NCBI RefSeq assembly: GCF_026094475.1
Contig: NZ_JAPELL010000001.1
Location: 372,001-436,000 of the forward strand
Source of the DNA: Homoserinimonas sedimenticola
GTDB lineage: Bacteria; Actinomycetota; Actinomycetes; Actinomycetales; Microbacteriaceae
Length of the DNA stretch: 64,000 nt
Direction: 5' to 3'
A model generated the notes under the pieces. The model made no database searches. It worked only from the letters and a program-made list of their open reading frames with translations, and was not told where the DNA came from. Within the stretch, counting starts at the first letter, position 1, and every line of letters starts with the position of its first letter. A program made the translations under genes and the position numbers. Positions 29,308-37,477 of this stretch are shown one piece after another.

Positions 29308-30584
29308 CGCTGGTTCTCCAGCTCGCCGAAGCCGATGAGCTTGCGCGCGAGCATCATCTGCTCGTAGTTGACAACCCAGGTCTTAATGCCGCGTGAGGGT
29401 TTGGGCAGCGACCGCATGATGTCGATCGCTCGGCGGAGGTCGGGCTCGACCCGACCGATCGGAATGCCCTCGTGCTCGAGCCGAAGTGCGATCTGCCAGG
29501 CCTTGGCACCCGTGATCACGTCGACATGGTCGAGGCCCGAGAAGTCGATGTCGTAGATCCAGGAGATGTCGGGGGTGCCCTCGTCGATCGCAAGAAGCAC
29601 CTGCTCGGGGGGCTCGGGTAGTGCATCGAGATTGAGCTGAAGGCTGGCGGCGTTCTTGAACATGACGAACTCGACCTGCTCGTCACCGAACTGCAGGAGC
29701 TCCCCCCGGCCATAGGCGGGTTTCATCCGCTCGAAGGCGCGCTGGGCTGCTGAGTCCACAAATCCCTCGCCGAGAACGACTGCAGCGGTGGCAAGGGCGG
29801 CCGCCGCATCAATCGCGTAGTGCAGGCCCTTCGCGGGCAGAACGATCTCAATCTCGGAGTCTCGAACGGCGACAGTGGCGGAGGCGCCCTCGAGACCACG
29901 GAGCTCCCCGAGCGCGACATGCTCCTCACTCGAAGACTCGCCGTCGCGGTAGTCCGTGGCATTGAAGAGGCCGTGCGGTGAGGAGGCGATGACCTCAGCA
30001 GATGCACCGAAGTAGGTCACGTCCGGCTGGTCGCCGACAATCCGCCTCGCGATCTTGCTGAGATACGGATCCTCACGGTTCGTGACGATGTGCTCGGTAG
30101 CCCGTGCGCTCGTGTCGAGCATCATGTCGGCGACGCGCTCTGTCTCGTAGAAGCGATAGAGCTGGTCGACCTGGGTATTGAGCATCAGGACTGTTGAGGG
30201 TCGAAGAACCTTAGTGAACTCGAGAGCGTACGCCTCATCGACTTCGAGCACGGCGATATCGGCCTTCAGCCGTCCCGTCAGGCTGACTTCAGCAAGCAGT
30301 GAGGAGGCGATGCCCTGCGGAAGGTTCGCCCCCGAGGGATTGGTGAAGACGCGGACTCCGTGTGCACGCAGCACCTCGCTCAGCATGTGAGTCGTCGTCG
30401 ACTTGCCGTTCGAGCCGAGCACGAAGACGACCCCGTGTTCGAACTGGCTCGCGACCTCATGCAAGAAGCGCGGGGCGAGCCGGAGTGCCGCGTAGCCGGG
30501 GAAGGCCGAGCCACCGCCCCTGAGGCGTGCGAGAACTCGCAGCGTCTTGCCGATGAGGATCGGCAGGACGTACGAGAACCCCAT
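29304..30584 (-). CDS. MurT-like Mur ligase homologue lacking the zinc ribbon
   Basis: The 426-residue protein has Mur ligase architecture: P-loop GSNGKSTTT (residues 57-65), TNPSGANLPQG, Mg-binding EVDE (114-117), a central domain and the C-terminal domain with PDISWIYDIDFSG. The latter matches the MurT DxSWxWDVDF segment and keeps its Asp. MurT proteins normally carry a Cys4 zinc ribbon in the central domain; here that stretch is Ser/Glu-rich and the whole protein has no cysteine. KNPAG reads KNAAS, and the LNLFRDQLDRY segment reads LNTQVDQLYRF. ATG 30584 is preferred to TTG 30596. The gene starts 4 nt after the sigA stop. Ligase activity on the D-Glu carboxyl of lipid II is plausible, but ammonia as acceptor is not. 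Confidence 0.87.
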   Translation of the reverse strand: MGFSYVLPILIGKTLRVLARLRGGGSAFPGYAALRLAPRFLHEVASQFEHGVVFVLGSNGKSTTTHMLSEVLRAHGVRVFTNPSGANLPQGIASSLLAEVSLTGRLKADIAVLEVDEAYALEFTKVLRPSTVLMLNTQVDQLYRFYETERVADMMLDTSARATEHIVTNREDPYLSKIARRIVGDQPDVTYFGASAEVIASSPHGLFNATDYRDGESSSEEHVALGELRGLEGASATVAVRDSEIEIVLPAKGLHYAIDAAAALATAAVVLGEGFVDSAAQRAFERMKPAYGRGELLQFGDEQVEFVMFKNAASLQLNLDALPEPPEQVLLAIDEGTPDISWIYDIDFSGLDHVDVITGAKAWQIALRLEHEGIPIGRVEPDLRRAIDIMRSLPKPSRGIKTWVVNYEQMMLARKLIGFGELENQR

Positions 30585-30588
30585 CGAC

Positions 30589-31869
30589 CTACTCAAGGTA
30601 GTCCCGGAGCGACTGCGACCGGGACGGATGACGCAGCTTGGCCATGGTCTTCGACTCGATCTGGCGGATCCGCTCGCGCGTCACGCCGAAGGTGTCTCCG
30701 ATCTGGTCCAGGGTCTTTGGCATCCCATCGCCGAGACCGAAGCGCATGCGGATGACGCCCGCCTCGCGCTCGGAGAGGGAGTCAAGCAGGCTCTCAAGCT
30801 GCTTCTGCAACATCGTGAAACCGACGGCGTCTGCCGGGACGACCGCCTCGGTGTCCTCAATGAGATCACCGAACTCGCTGTCTCCGTCTTCACCGAGGGG
30901 GGTGTGCAGCGAGATGGGCTCGCGTCCGTACTTCTGAACCTCGACGACCTTTTCCGGAGTCATGTCGAGCTCGCGGCTGAGCTCCTCCGGCGTGGGTTCG
31001 CGGCCAAGGTCCTGCAGCATCTGGCGCTGCACGCGGGCAAGCTTGTTGATGACCTCGACCATGTGCACCGGGATGCGAATCGTCCGCGCCTGGTCTGCCA
31101 TCGCGCGCGTGATCGCCTGGCGGATCCACCAGGTCGCATAGGTCGAGAACTTAAAGCCCTTTGTGTAGTCGAACTTCTCGACGGCGCGGATGAGACCGAG
31201 GTTGCCCTCCTGAATCAGGTCGAGGAACTGCATCCCGCGGCCCGTGTAGCGCTTGGCCAGAGAGACGACGAGGCGCAGGTTCGCCCCCAGAAGGTGGCTC
31301 TTTGCGCGCTGGCCATCCTTCGCGACCCACTGAAGCTCACGCTTTTGGGCGGGCGAAAGTTTGTCTCCCTCGTTCGCGAGCTTGTCCTCGGCGAAGAGGC
31401 CCGCCTCGATGCGCATCGCGAGCTCGACCTCCTCAGCGGCGTTGAGAAGCGCGACCTTGCCGATCTGCTTGAGATAGTCCTTGACGGGGTCCGCTGTAGC
31501 GCCGGTGATAGCTGCGGAGTAGACGGGGATCTCGTCGTCCTCGTCGCCCATCGATAGCACGATCGCGCCGGTGGGAAGCTTCTCGTCGCTGGCGTTCGGC
31601 TTGTCGTCGTCGTCGCCCTCGGCAGCTCCGCCCTCTTCAGCGTCGACGGTGGGCTCCTCGACCGCGTCTTCCTCGCTAGCAGCGGAGGCGCTCTTCGCGG
31701 CCTTCTTGCCCGAGGAGGCGGACGTCTTCTTGCTTGCGCTGGTCTTGCTCGCCGACGTCTTCTTCGCCGCCGACTTCTTCGCTGGAGCCGTGGTCTCGTC
31801 GGCGGCGGTCGCCTCCGTTTCCTCGGGTTCGCGGGAGGTCTTGGGGGTGGTTGAGGTGCGGGTAGCCAT
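30589..31869 (-). CDS. sigA: primary RNA polymerase sigma factor
   Basis: The 426-residue product has an N-terminal Lys/Ala/Ser- and then Glu/Asp-rich low-complexity region (about residues 1-110). It is followed by sigma regions 1.2 ([16 protein letters not shown]), 2 ([55 protein letters not shown]), 3 ([13 protein letters not shown]) and 4 ([32 protein letters not shown]). This is the housekeeping group 1 sigma factor. ATG 31869 has an AAAGG site 8 nt upstream. The murT-like gene begins 4 nt after the stop, which places cell-wall genes directly downstream of sigA. Confidence 0.97.
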   Translation of the reverse strand: MATRTSTTPKTSREPEETEATAADETTAPAKKSAAKKTSASKTSASKKTSASSGKKAAKSASAASEEDAVEEPTVDAEEGGAAEGDDDDKPNASDEKLPTGAIVLSMGDEDDEIPVYSAAITGATADPVKDYLKQIGKVALLNAAEEVELAMRIEAGLFAEDKLANEGDKLSPAQKRELQWVAKDGQRAKSHLLGANLRLVVSLAKRYTGRGMQFLDLIQEGNLGLIRAVEKFDYTKGFKFSTYATWWIRQAITRAMADQARTIRIPVHMVEVINKLARVQRQMLQDLGREPTPEELSRELDMTPEKVVEVQKYGREPISLHTPLGEDGDSEFGDLIEDTEAVVPADAVGFTMLQKQLESLLDSLSEREAGVIRMRFGLGDGMPKTLDQIGDTFGVTRERIRQIESKTMAKLRHPSRSQSLRDYLE

Positions 31870-32084
31870 GCGGATACCTTTCATTCGGAAGGAACGTGCC
31901 TTCCCTTCGGGCAGCACTAAGACCCATGTCAAGTCCGGTTACGAACCGCCATTGCAGCCGTCACCAGACCATCGAACGGGTCTCAAAGATCAATTATTGC
32001 ACGCTTTGCAGCGGCTATCCTCCACGCTGCATCAACGGGCCGCTCGCGGAGCTGCTCGAGGGCAACAGCCGGGACGAAGGAAGT

Positions 32085-33398
32085 TCAGCGTGAGCGTTTC
32101 CGAAGGGTTCGTGATAATGCAACCCAAAGGGGGGCGACTCGTATTCCCTCCTCATCGCGGAGCTGCCGGCGGATACGGTCTCGAGTGATCAGGATGAAGG
32201 CCGTGCCGACCGCGAGCACGAGAAACTGCGTCGCGAAGGCGATACGGAAGGCCGACCACGTGTAGAGCCCCGAATCCTCGCCGGTGGAGGCCAGGTCGAG
32301 TGCCGCTCCCACGAGGAACATCATGGTGAGGCTGGCGACGAAGCCGCCCACGTTGACGATGCCGGTCGCGGAACCGTGACTGCGCAGCGGATTGAAGGAC
32401 CGCGCGAACTCAAAACTGATGAGCGAGCCGGGACCCCCGACGCCCAGGACGATGATCAGCGTGGCGACGAGCCAGCTCGGTGGTTCCTCGGGGCGCGCAA
32501 GCACGACCGCCCAGGTCGCCGCAGTCACTCCCACAATGCCCAACACGAGCGATGAGCGGCGAAGGGGGTAGCGCACCGTCAGCACACCGAGAATGGGCCC
32601 CGCGACGATTCCGGAGATGAGGAGAAGGCTCAGGAGCCCGGCGGCGGCGCCGGCGCTGTAGCCGAGCCCTGTCACGAGGAAGGGGAAGCCCCATAGAAGG
32701 GCGAACATGGACCCCGGCGACTGTGTTGTGAAGTGCGACCAGAATCCGAGCTGCGTGCCGGGCCGCCGCAAGGCATCTCGTGCCTGGCGCAGAGCCTGCC
32801 CCCAACTCTCGCCCCTTTCCTGCCGCCCATCAGGGTCGGGATCATCACGGATCAGGCCGAATGCAATGAGAAACGAGAAGAGTGCCATGGCCGCGGCAAT
32901 GCCGAAGGCGGGGGTCCATCCGACATCGTGAAGAAGCCAGGCGAATGGCAGCGCGGAGAGCAGCTGCCCCAGCTGACCCAGGTTCCCTGTCCACTGCGAC
33001 ACCTGCGGCAGGATCCGGCCTGCGAACCAGTGCGGCAGCAGGCGCAGGACCGAGATGAAGGTCGCGGCATCCCCAGCACCGACGAGGATGCGGCCGAGCA
33101 CTGCCATCCAGAACTGTTCGGCGAACGCCACGGAGAGTTGGCCCAGGAACATCAGGATGGCGCCTGAACTGATGAGCGCTCGCGGACCTACCCGGTCGAG
33201 GAGAACGCCGACGGGAATCTGCAGGCCCGCATACACAATCAGTTGAACGACGGCGAGTGTCGACAGCACCGAGGCCGAGATGTCGAAACGGTCACTCGCC
33301 TCAACCGCCGCCACTCCGAGGGATGATCGCTGCAGGACAGCGACCAGATAGACCAGTACGCCGCAGCCCCAGACCAGCCAGGACCGTCGAGAGTTCAC
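32085..33398 (-). CDS. major facilitator superfamily transporter
   Basis: This 437-residue protein has about twelve hydrophobic helices and the MFS loop 2-3 motif (GVLLDRVGPRALISSGA), with the GRILVGAGDAATFISVLR helix typical of the anion/nitrate-sugar-phosphate branches. A charged central loop (about 185-215) joins the two halves. The substrate cannot be judged from the sequence. GTG 33398 follows a TAGGCT hexamer by 6 nt, so the mRNA is probably leaderless. The gene is separate from sigA (215 nt). Confidence 0.92.
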   Translation of the reverse strand: MNSRRSWLVWGCGVLVYLVAVLQRSSLGVAAVEASDRFDISASVLSTLAVVQLIVYAGLQIPVGVLLDRVGPRALISSGAILMFLGQLSVAFAEQFWMAVLGRILVGAGDAATFISVLRLLPHWFAGRILPQVSQWTGNLGQLGQLLSALPFAWLLHDVGWTPAFGIAAAMALFSFLIAFGLIRDDPDPDGRQERGESWGQALRQARDALRRPGTQLGFWSHFTTQSPGSMFALLWGFPFLVTGLGYSAGAAAGLLSLLLISGIVAGPILGVLTVRYPLRRSSLVLGIVGVTAATWAVVLARPEEPPSWLVATLIIVLGVGGPGSLISFEFARSFNPLRSHGSATGIVNVGGFVASLTMMFLVGAALDLASTGEDSGLYTWSAFRIAFATQFLVLAVGTAFILITRDRIRRQLRDEEGIRVAPLWVALSRTLRKRSR

Positions 33399-33410
33399 GG
33401 AACGAGCCTA
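33399..33410 (-). promoter_or_regulatory. -10 hexamer TAGGCT for leaderless MFS gene
   Basis: TAGGCT at 33405-33410 (minus strand) is 6 nt upstream of the GTG at 33398. Confidence 0.5.
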
Positions 33411-33453
33411 GCTGCGATAGCACGGCAGCCAGGGCTACCACCGCGGAAGGGAG

Positions 33454-34380
33454 CTAGATGGCGGGCCCCTCGTCGTCACCGCGACGACGTGTCGCAAGGA
33501 ACTTCTCGAGCTCGGCCGCGATCTCATCGGCGGTCGGAAGCGCTCCGGCCTCGTCCGTGAGTGGAGAGCGAACTGCGTTCCCCTCCATGTAGGCGTCGTG
33601 CCGCTCCTCGAGAGCGCCCACGAGCTTGGCGAGTTCGCCGTTCTCTGCGACCTGAAGATCTATCCGGGCAACGAAATCTCGCCCCTCTTCGCGGAGACGG
33701 TCGCTCGGGAAGATGAGCCCCGTCGCAGCGGTGATGCACTCGAGAGCCTTGACCGCGGCATCCGGAAACTCCGTGTCCGCGAGATAGTGCGGAATCAAGA
33801 GGACAAAGCCTGCGAGAGGCATCTCGGTCTCTTGAAGCGAGTACTCGAGCAAATGCAGGGCGTTTGCAGGCACGCGGGTGTGCGGGCGCCAGACCGACAT
33901 CGCCTCGACGAGCTCGGAACGGGTGCCGCTGACGGTGACGCCGATGGGCCGCGTGTGCGGCACAGGCATAGGAATTGAGTGCACCCATGTGACACTGCTG
34001 ACCTCGAAGTGCGCGATCAGCTCGTTCACCGCCGCGATGAAACCGTCCCACCGGTAGTCCGGCTCGTATCCCGAGAGAAGCAGGAAGGGCTTGCCCAACT
34101 CGTCGGTCAACAGGTCGAGCGAGAGCCTCGCCGGTACGTAGTTCGACAGATGGTCCTGGTCGAAGGAGATAAGCGGGCGACGCGCACGGTAGTCGAGCAA
34201 CTCGTCGTTCACGAAAGCAGCGACCGTGCGCCACTCCAGTTCGTCCCTCAGGACCTCCGTGAACTGAGACACGGCATTCCCGGCGTCAGCGAATCCGGTC
34301 AGGGCCGCCACGAGCGGCAGTCCATGAGGCACCTCGGCGGCGCCATCGCCAAGCACATAGAGCGCATCCGTCCCCGTCAT
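33454..34380 (-). CDS. PAC2-family (proteasome-assembly-chaperone-like) protein
   Basis: This 308-residue protein matches the actinobacterial PAC2 family: LVAALTGFADAGNAVSQFTE, DYRARRPLISFDQDHLSNY, PFLLLSGYEPDYRWDGFI, IPMPVPHTRPIGVTVSGT and LLIPHYLADTEFPDAAVKAL. The bacterial members have no firm function; the name derives from the eukaryotic chaperone fold. The gene is divergent from pepA (88 nt between starts), and both have -10 hexamers 6 nt before their start codons. Confidence 0.93.
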   Translation of the reverse strand: MTGTDALYVLGDGAAEVPHGLPLVAALTGFADAGNAVSQFTEVLRDELEWRTVAAFVNDELLDYRARRPLISFDQDHLSNYVPARLSLDLLTDELGKPFLLLSGYEPDYRWDGFIAAVNELIAHFEVSSVTWVHSIPMPVPHTRPIGVTVSGTRSELVEAMSVWRPHTRVPANALHLLEYSLQETEMPLAGFVLLIPHYLADTEFPDAAVKALECITAATGLIFPSDRLREEGRDFVARIDLQVAENGELAKLVGALEERHDAYMEGNAVRSPLTDEAGALPTADEIAAELEKFLATRRRGDDEGPAI

Positions 34381-34392
34381 GCGTCAATCGTA
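34381..34392 (-). promoter_or_regulatory. -10 hexamer TACGAT for leaderless PAC2 gene
   Basis: TACGAT at 34387-34392 (minus strand), 6-nt spacer, then the ATG at 34380. Confidence 0.55.
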
Positions 34393-34456
34393 TCTAGGCA
34401 CCCCCGGCGTCAGCCGTCCATTGGTGACAGCTCAGAACGCCATGAGCGAACACCAA

Positions 34457-34468
34457 TAGCATGGGCGG
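34457..34468 (+). promoter_or_regulatory. -10 hexamer TAGCAT for leaderless pepA
   Basis: TAGCAT at 34457-34462, spacer GGGCGG, then ATG 34469. Confidence 0.55.
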
Positions 34469-35959
34469 ATGACCACACCCCAGCTTTCCGTCGTCGGCAC
34501 AGCACCCGAAAAGATCAAGGCAGACATCTTGGTTGTGGGGGTGAGCAGCGGTGACTCCGCACCCGTCCTCCACTCCGGACTGAGCGTTCTTGACCCCATC
34601 CGGGACAGGCTCACGGCCCTCGGGGTGACGGGAGCTCGGGATGAGATCGTGCGGGTGCCCGTCGAAAACATCGCCGCTGGCGCTGTCGCTCTCGTCGGTC
34701 TCGGACGGGGCGAGTTGTCGCCCGAGTCGCTCCGCCTGGCAGCAGGCAGCGCGAGCAGGCAACTCGTCGGCATCGACACGCTGGCTCTCGCCCTACCGGT
34801 CGTGAACGCCGAAGATCTCTCGGCCGTATTGGAAGGGGCTGCGATCGGGGCGTACGCCTACACCTCCTGCAGAGGCAAGACGCGAGAGAGCGCAAAGGTG
34901 CCGGCGGGCGAGATCCTCATCGCTTCCGATCTCTCCAACACTTCCAAGCAGGTCGAACGGGCCGCGGCGATCGCGCAAGCGATGGCGGTCGTTCGCGATC
35001 TGGTGAACGCTCCCCCGGCGGAGCTCTACCCTCAAACGCTCGCAGAACGAGCTGTGGCCGCCGCGGAGGGCCTCCCGATCGACGTCACGGTGCTCACAGA
35101 GATGGAGCTCGAGGCGGGCGGTTATGGCGGTCTGCTCGGGGTGGGCAAGGGGTCGTCTCGGGGCCCCCGTCTCGTACGGCTCGACTACGCCCCTCAGAAC
35201 GCCAGCGGCCATCTCGCTCTCGTCGGAAAGGGCATCACCTTCGATACGGGAGGGCTTTCCCTCAAGCCCGCCGCTTCCATGGTGGGCATGAAGTACGACA
35301 TGGCGGGTGCCGCGAGCGTTCTGGGCGTGCTTCTGGCTGCAGCTCGACTCGCACTGCCCGTACATCTCACGGGCTGGCTGTGCCTCGCGGAGAACATGCC
35401 GTCGGGCGACGCCATGCGGCCCAACGATGTCCTGACCGTGCGGGGCGGAACCACAATCGAGGTCCTCAATACGGATGCCGAGGGCCGGCTCGTACTGGCG
35501 GACGGCCTCGTCGCGGCGGGCGAGGAATCTCCGGACGCCATCATCGACATCGCAACGCTCACGGGTGCAGCCATCGTCGCGCTCGGCAACCGCTATTCCG
35601 GCGTGATGGGTGACGAGGCTCTTGTCTCCCGCCTTTGCGCGTCGGCGGAGCGGGTAGGTGAGAAGTTCTGGCCGATGCCCCTTCCCGAAGAGTTGCGCAG
35701 CTCTCTCAATTCCGACATCGCTGACATCGCAAACGCCAAGATCGGCAACACAGCGGGCGGGATGCTGCTTGCCGCCGTGTTCCTGAAGGAGTTCGCTACT
35801 CCGGCAGCGACAGCGGGCTCCACGATCCCGTGGGCACACATCGACATCGCGGGCTCCGCCAACAACTCGGGCTCCGGCTACGGTTTCACCGGCAAGGGCG
35901 CGACCGCGGTGGGAGTGCGGGCGCTGCTCGACCTGGCCGCCTCGTTCCGAGGAGCGTAG
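34469..35959 (+). CDS. pepA: leucyl aminopeptidase (M17)
   Basis: The 496-residue enzyme has the M17 catalytic domain in its C-terminal half. Metal-binding segments are LVGKGITFDTGGLSLKP, KYDMAGAASVLG, and the family signature NTDAEGRLVLADGL. An N-terminal macro-like domain occupies about residues 1-170. It removes N-terminal residues from peptides and takes part in protein turnover. It is intracellular, with no signal peptide. The next gene, lpdA, starts 92 nt downstream and has its own ribosome binding site. Confidence 0.96.
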   Translation: MTTPQLSVVGTAPEKIKADILVVGVSSGDSAPVLHSGLSVLDPIRDRLTALGVTGARDEIVRVPVENIAAGAVALVGLGRGELSPESLRLAAGSASRQLVGIDTLALALPVVNAEDLSAVLEGAAIGAYAYTSCRGKTRESAKVPAGEILIASDLSNTSKQVERAAAIAQAMAVVRDLVNAPPAELYPQTLAERAVAAAEGLPIDVTVLTEMELEAGGYGGLLGVGKGSSRGPRLVRLDYAPQNASGHLALVGKGITFDTGGLSLKPAASMVGMKYDMAGAASVLGVLLAAARLALPVHLTGWLCLAENMPSGDAMRPNDVLTVRGGTTIEVLNTDAEGRLVLADGLVAAGEESPDAIIDIATLTGAAIVALGNRYSGVMGDEALVSRLCASAERVGEKFWPMPLPEELRSSLNSDIADIANAKIGNTAGGMLLAAVFLKEFATPAATAGSTIPWAHIDIAGSANNSGSGYGFTGKGATAVGVRALLDLAASFRGA

Positions 35960-36051
35960 TACGCTGCAAAGTACGAAATATCTGCCGCTGGATGCGCACC
36001 TCCGTGCTGAGCTGCGATCCGCACAAAGCCTCATCCCCAAGGAGTTGACGG

Positions 36052-37425
36052 GTGCCCGAACAGACGTTTGACGTAGTGATCCTCGGTGGCGGAAGCGGCG
36101 GATACGCCGCCGCTCTGCGCTCAGTCCAGCTGGGCTTCTCCGTCGCCCTCATCGAGAAGAACAAGCTCGGCGGCACGTGCTTGCACGTGGGGTGCATCCC
36201 GACGAAGGCTCTGCTCCACTCGGCGGAGATCGCCGACGCCGCCAGGGATTCTTCTAAGTACGGCGTGAGGTCCACGTTTGACGGCATCGACATCGCTGGG
36301 GTCACCGCCTACCGGCAGGAAGTGGTGTCCAGCAAGTTCAAGGGGCTTACGGGTCTCCTCAAGATGCGCGGCATCACCGTGGTTGAGGGAGAAGGTCGTC
36401 TCGTGGCGCCCAACACCGTCGAGGTGGCCGGCACTCGGTACACGGGTAAGAACGTCATCCTCGCGACCGGCTCGTACTCTCGCACCCTCCCCGGTCTGGA
36501 TATCGGCGGACGGGTCATCACCTCGGAGCAGGCCCTCGAGCTCGACTTCGTGCCGAAGAAGGTCGCCGTTCTCGGCGGCGGCGTCATCGGCGTCGAGTTC
36601 TCGAGCGTCTGGAAGTCCTGGGGCGCCGACGTCACCATTATCGAGGCACTCCCCCACCTCGTCCCCAACGAGGACGAGGCGATCAGCAAGCAGTTCGAGC
36701 GCGCCTTCCGAAAGCGCGGTATCAACTTCAAGGTAGGAGTCCGCTTCCAGGGCGTCACTCAGAACGATGAGGGTGTCGTCGTGACCCTCGAGAACGGCGA
36801 GACCGTCGAGGCCGAGCTCCTGCTCGTCGCCGTCGGCCGCGGTCCCGTAACGCAGGGCCTCGGCTACGAGGAGGCGGGCATTGCGATGGATCGCGGCTTT
36901 GTCCTGACCAACGAGCGCCTGGCCACCAACGTGCCGGGTGTCTACGCAGTCGGAGACATCGTTCCCGGTCTCCAGCTCGCACATCGGGGCTTCCAGCAGG
37001 GAATCTTCGTCGCCGAGGAGATCGCTGGCCTCAACCCGGTCGTGATCGATGACGTGAACATCCCCAAGGTCACATACTCCGACCCGGAGGTGGCGTCGGT
37101 GGGCCTCAGCGAGGCGAAGGCCAAGGAGGTTCACGGGGCCGACAACGTCTCGAGCTACGACTACAACCTCGCGGGCAACGGCAAGAGCCACATCATCGGA
37201 ACCTCGGGGCTCATCAAGGTCGTACGCGTCAACGACGGCCCCGTCGTCGGTGTCCACATGATCGGCGCGCGTGTCGGCGAGCTCATCGCCGAGGCACAGC
37301 TGGTCGTTAATTGGGATGCTCACCCCGAGGACATCGCCCCGCTCCTGCACGCTCACCCCACGCAGAACGAGGCGCTCGGCGAAGCCTTCCTTGCCCTCGC
37401 TGGCAAGCCCCTCCACGCCGTCTGA
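36052..37425 (+). CDS. lpdA: dihydrolipoyl dehydrogenase (E3)
   Basis: This 457-residue FAD enzyme reoxidises dihydrolipoamide in the 2-oxoacid dehydrogenase complexes. Visible are the FAD-binding GGGSGGYAAALR, the redox-active disulfide GGTCLHVGCIPTKALL (Cys about residues 41 and 46), the NAD-binding VLGGGVIGVEFSSVW, TYAVGDI-type VYAVGDIV, and the C-terminal catalytic His-Glu in LHAHPTQNEALGEAF. The GTG start has an AAGGAG site 8 nt upstream. It is followed after 52 nt by sucB, the E2 subunit it serves. Confidence 0.97.
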   Translation: MPEQTFDVVILGGGSGGYAAALRSVQLGFSVALIEKNKLGGTCLHVGCIPTKALLHSAEIADAARDSSKYGVRSTFDGIDIAGVTAYRQEVVSSKFKGLTGLLKMRGITVVEGEGRLVAPNTVEVAGTRYTGKNVILATGSYSRTLPGLDIGGRVITSEQALELDFVPKKVAVLGGGVIGVEFSSVWKSWGADVTIIEALPHLVPNEDEAISKQFERAFRKRGINFKVGVRFQGVTQNDEGVVVTLENGETVEAELLLVAVGRGPVTQGLGYEEAGIAMDRGFVLTNERLATNVPGVYAVGDIVPGLQLAHRGFQQGIFVAEEIAGLNPVVIDDVNIPKVTYSDPEVASVGLSEAKAKEVHGADNVSSYDYNLAGNGKSHIIGTSGLIKVVRVNDGPVVGVHMIGARVGELIAEAQLVVNWDAHPEDIAPLLHAHPTQNEALGEAFLALAGKPLHAV

Positions 37426-37477
37426 CCCTCTCCCGAACTATGCTGGAGCCACAGATTTCACCAAAGGAGCACCACAG

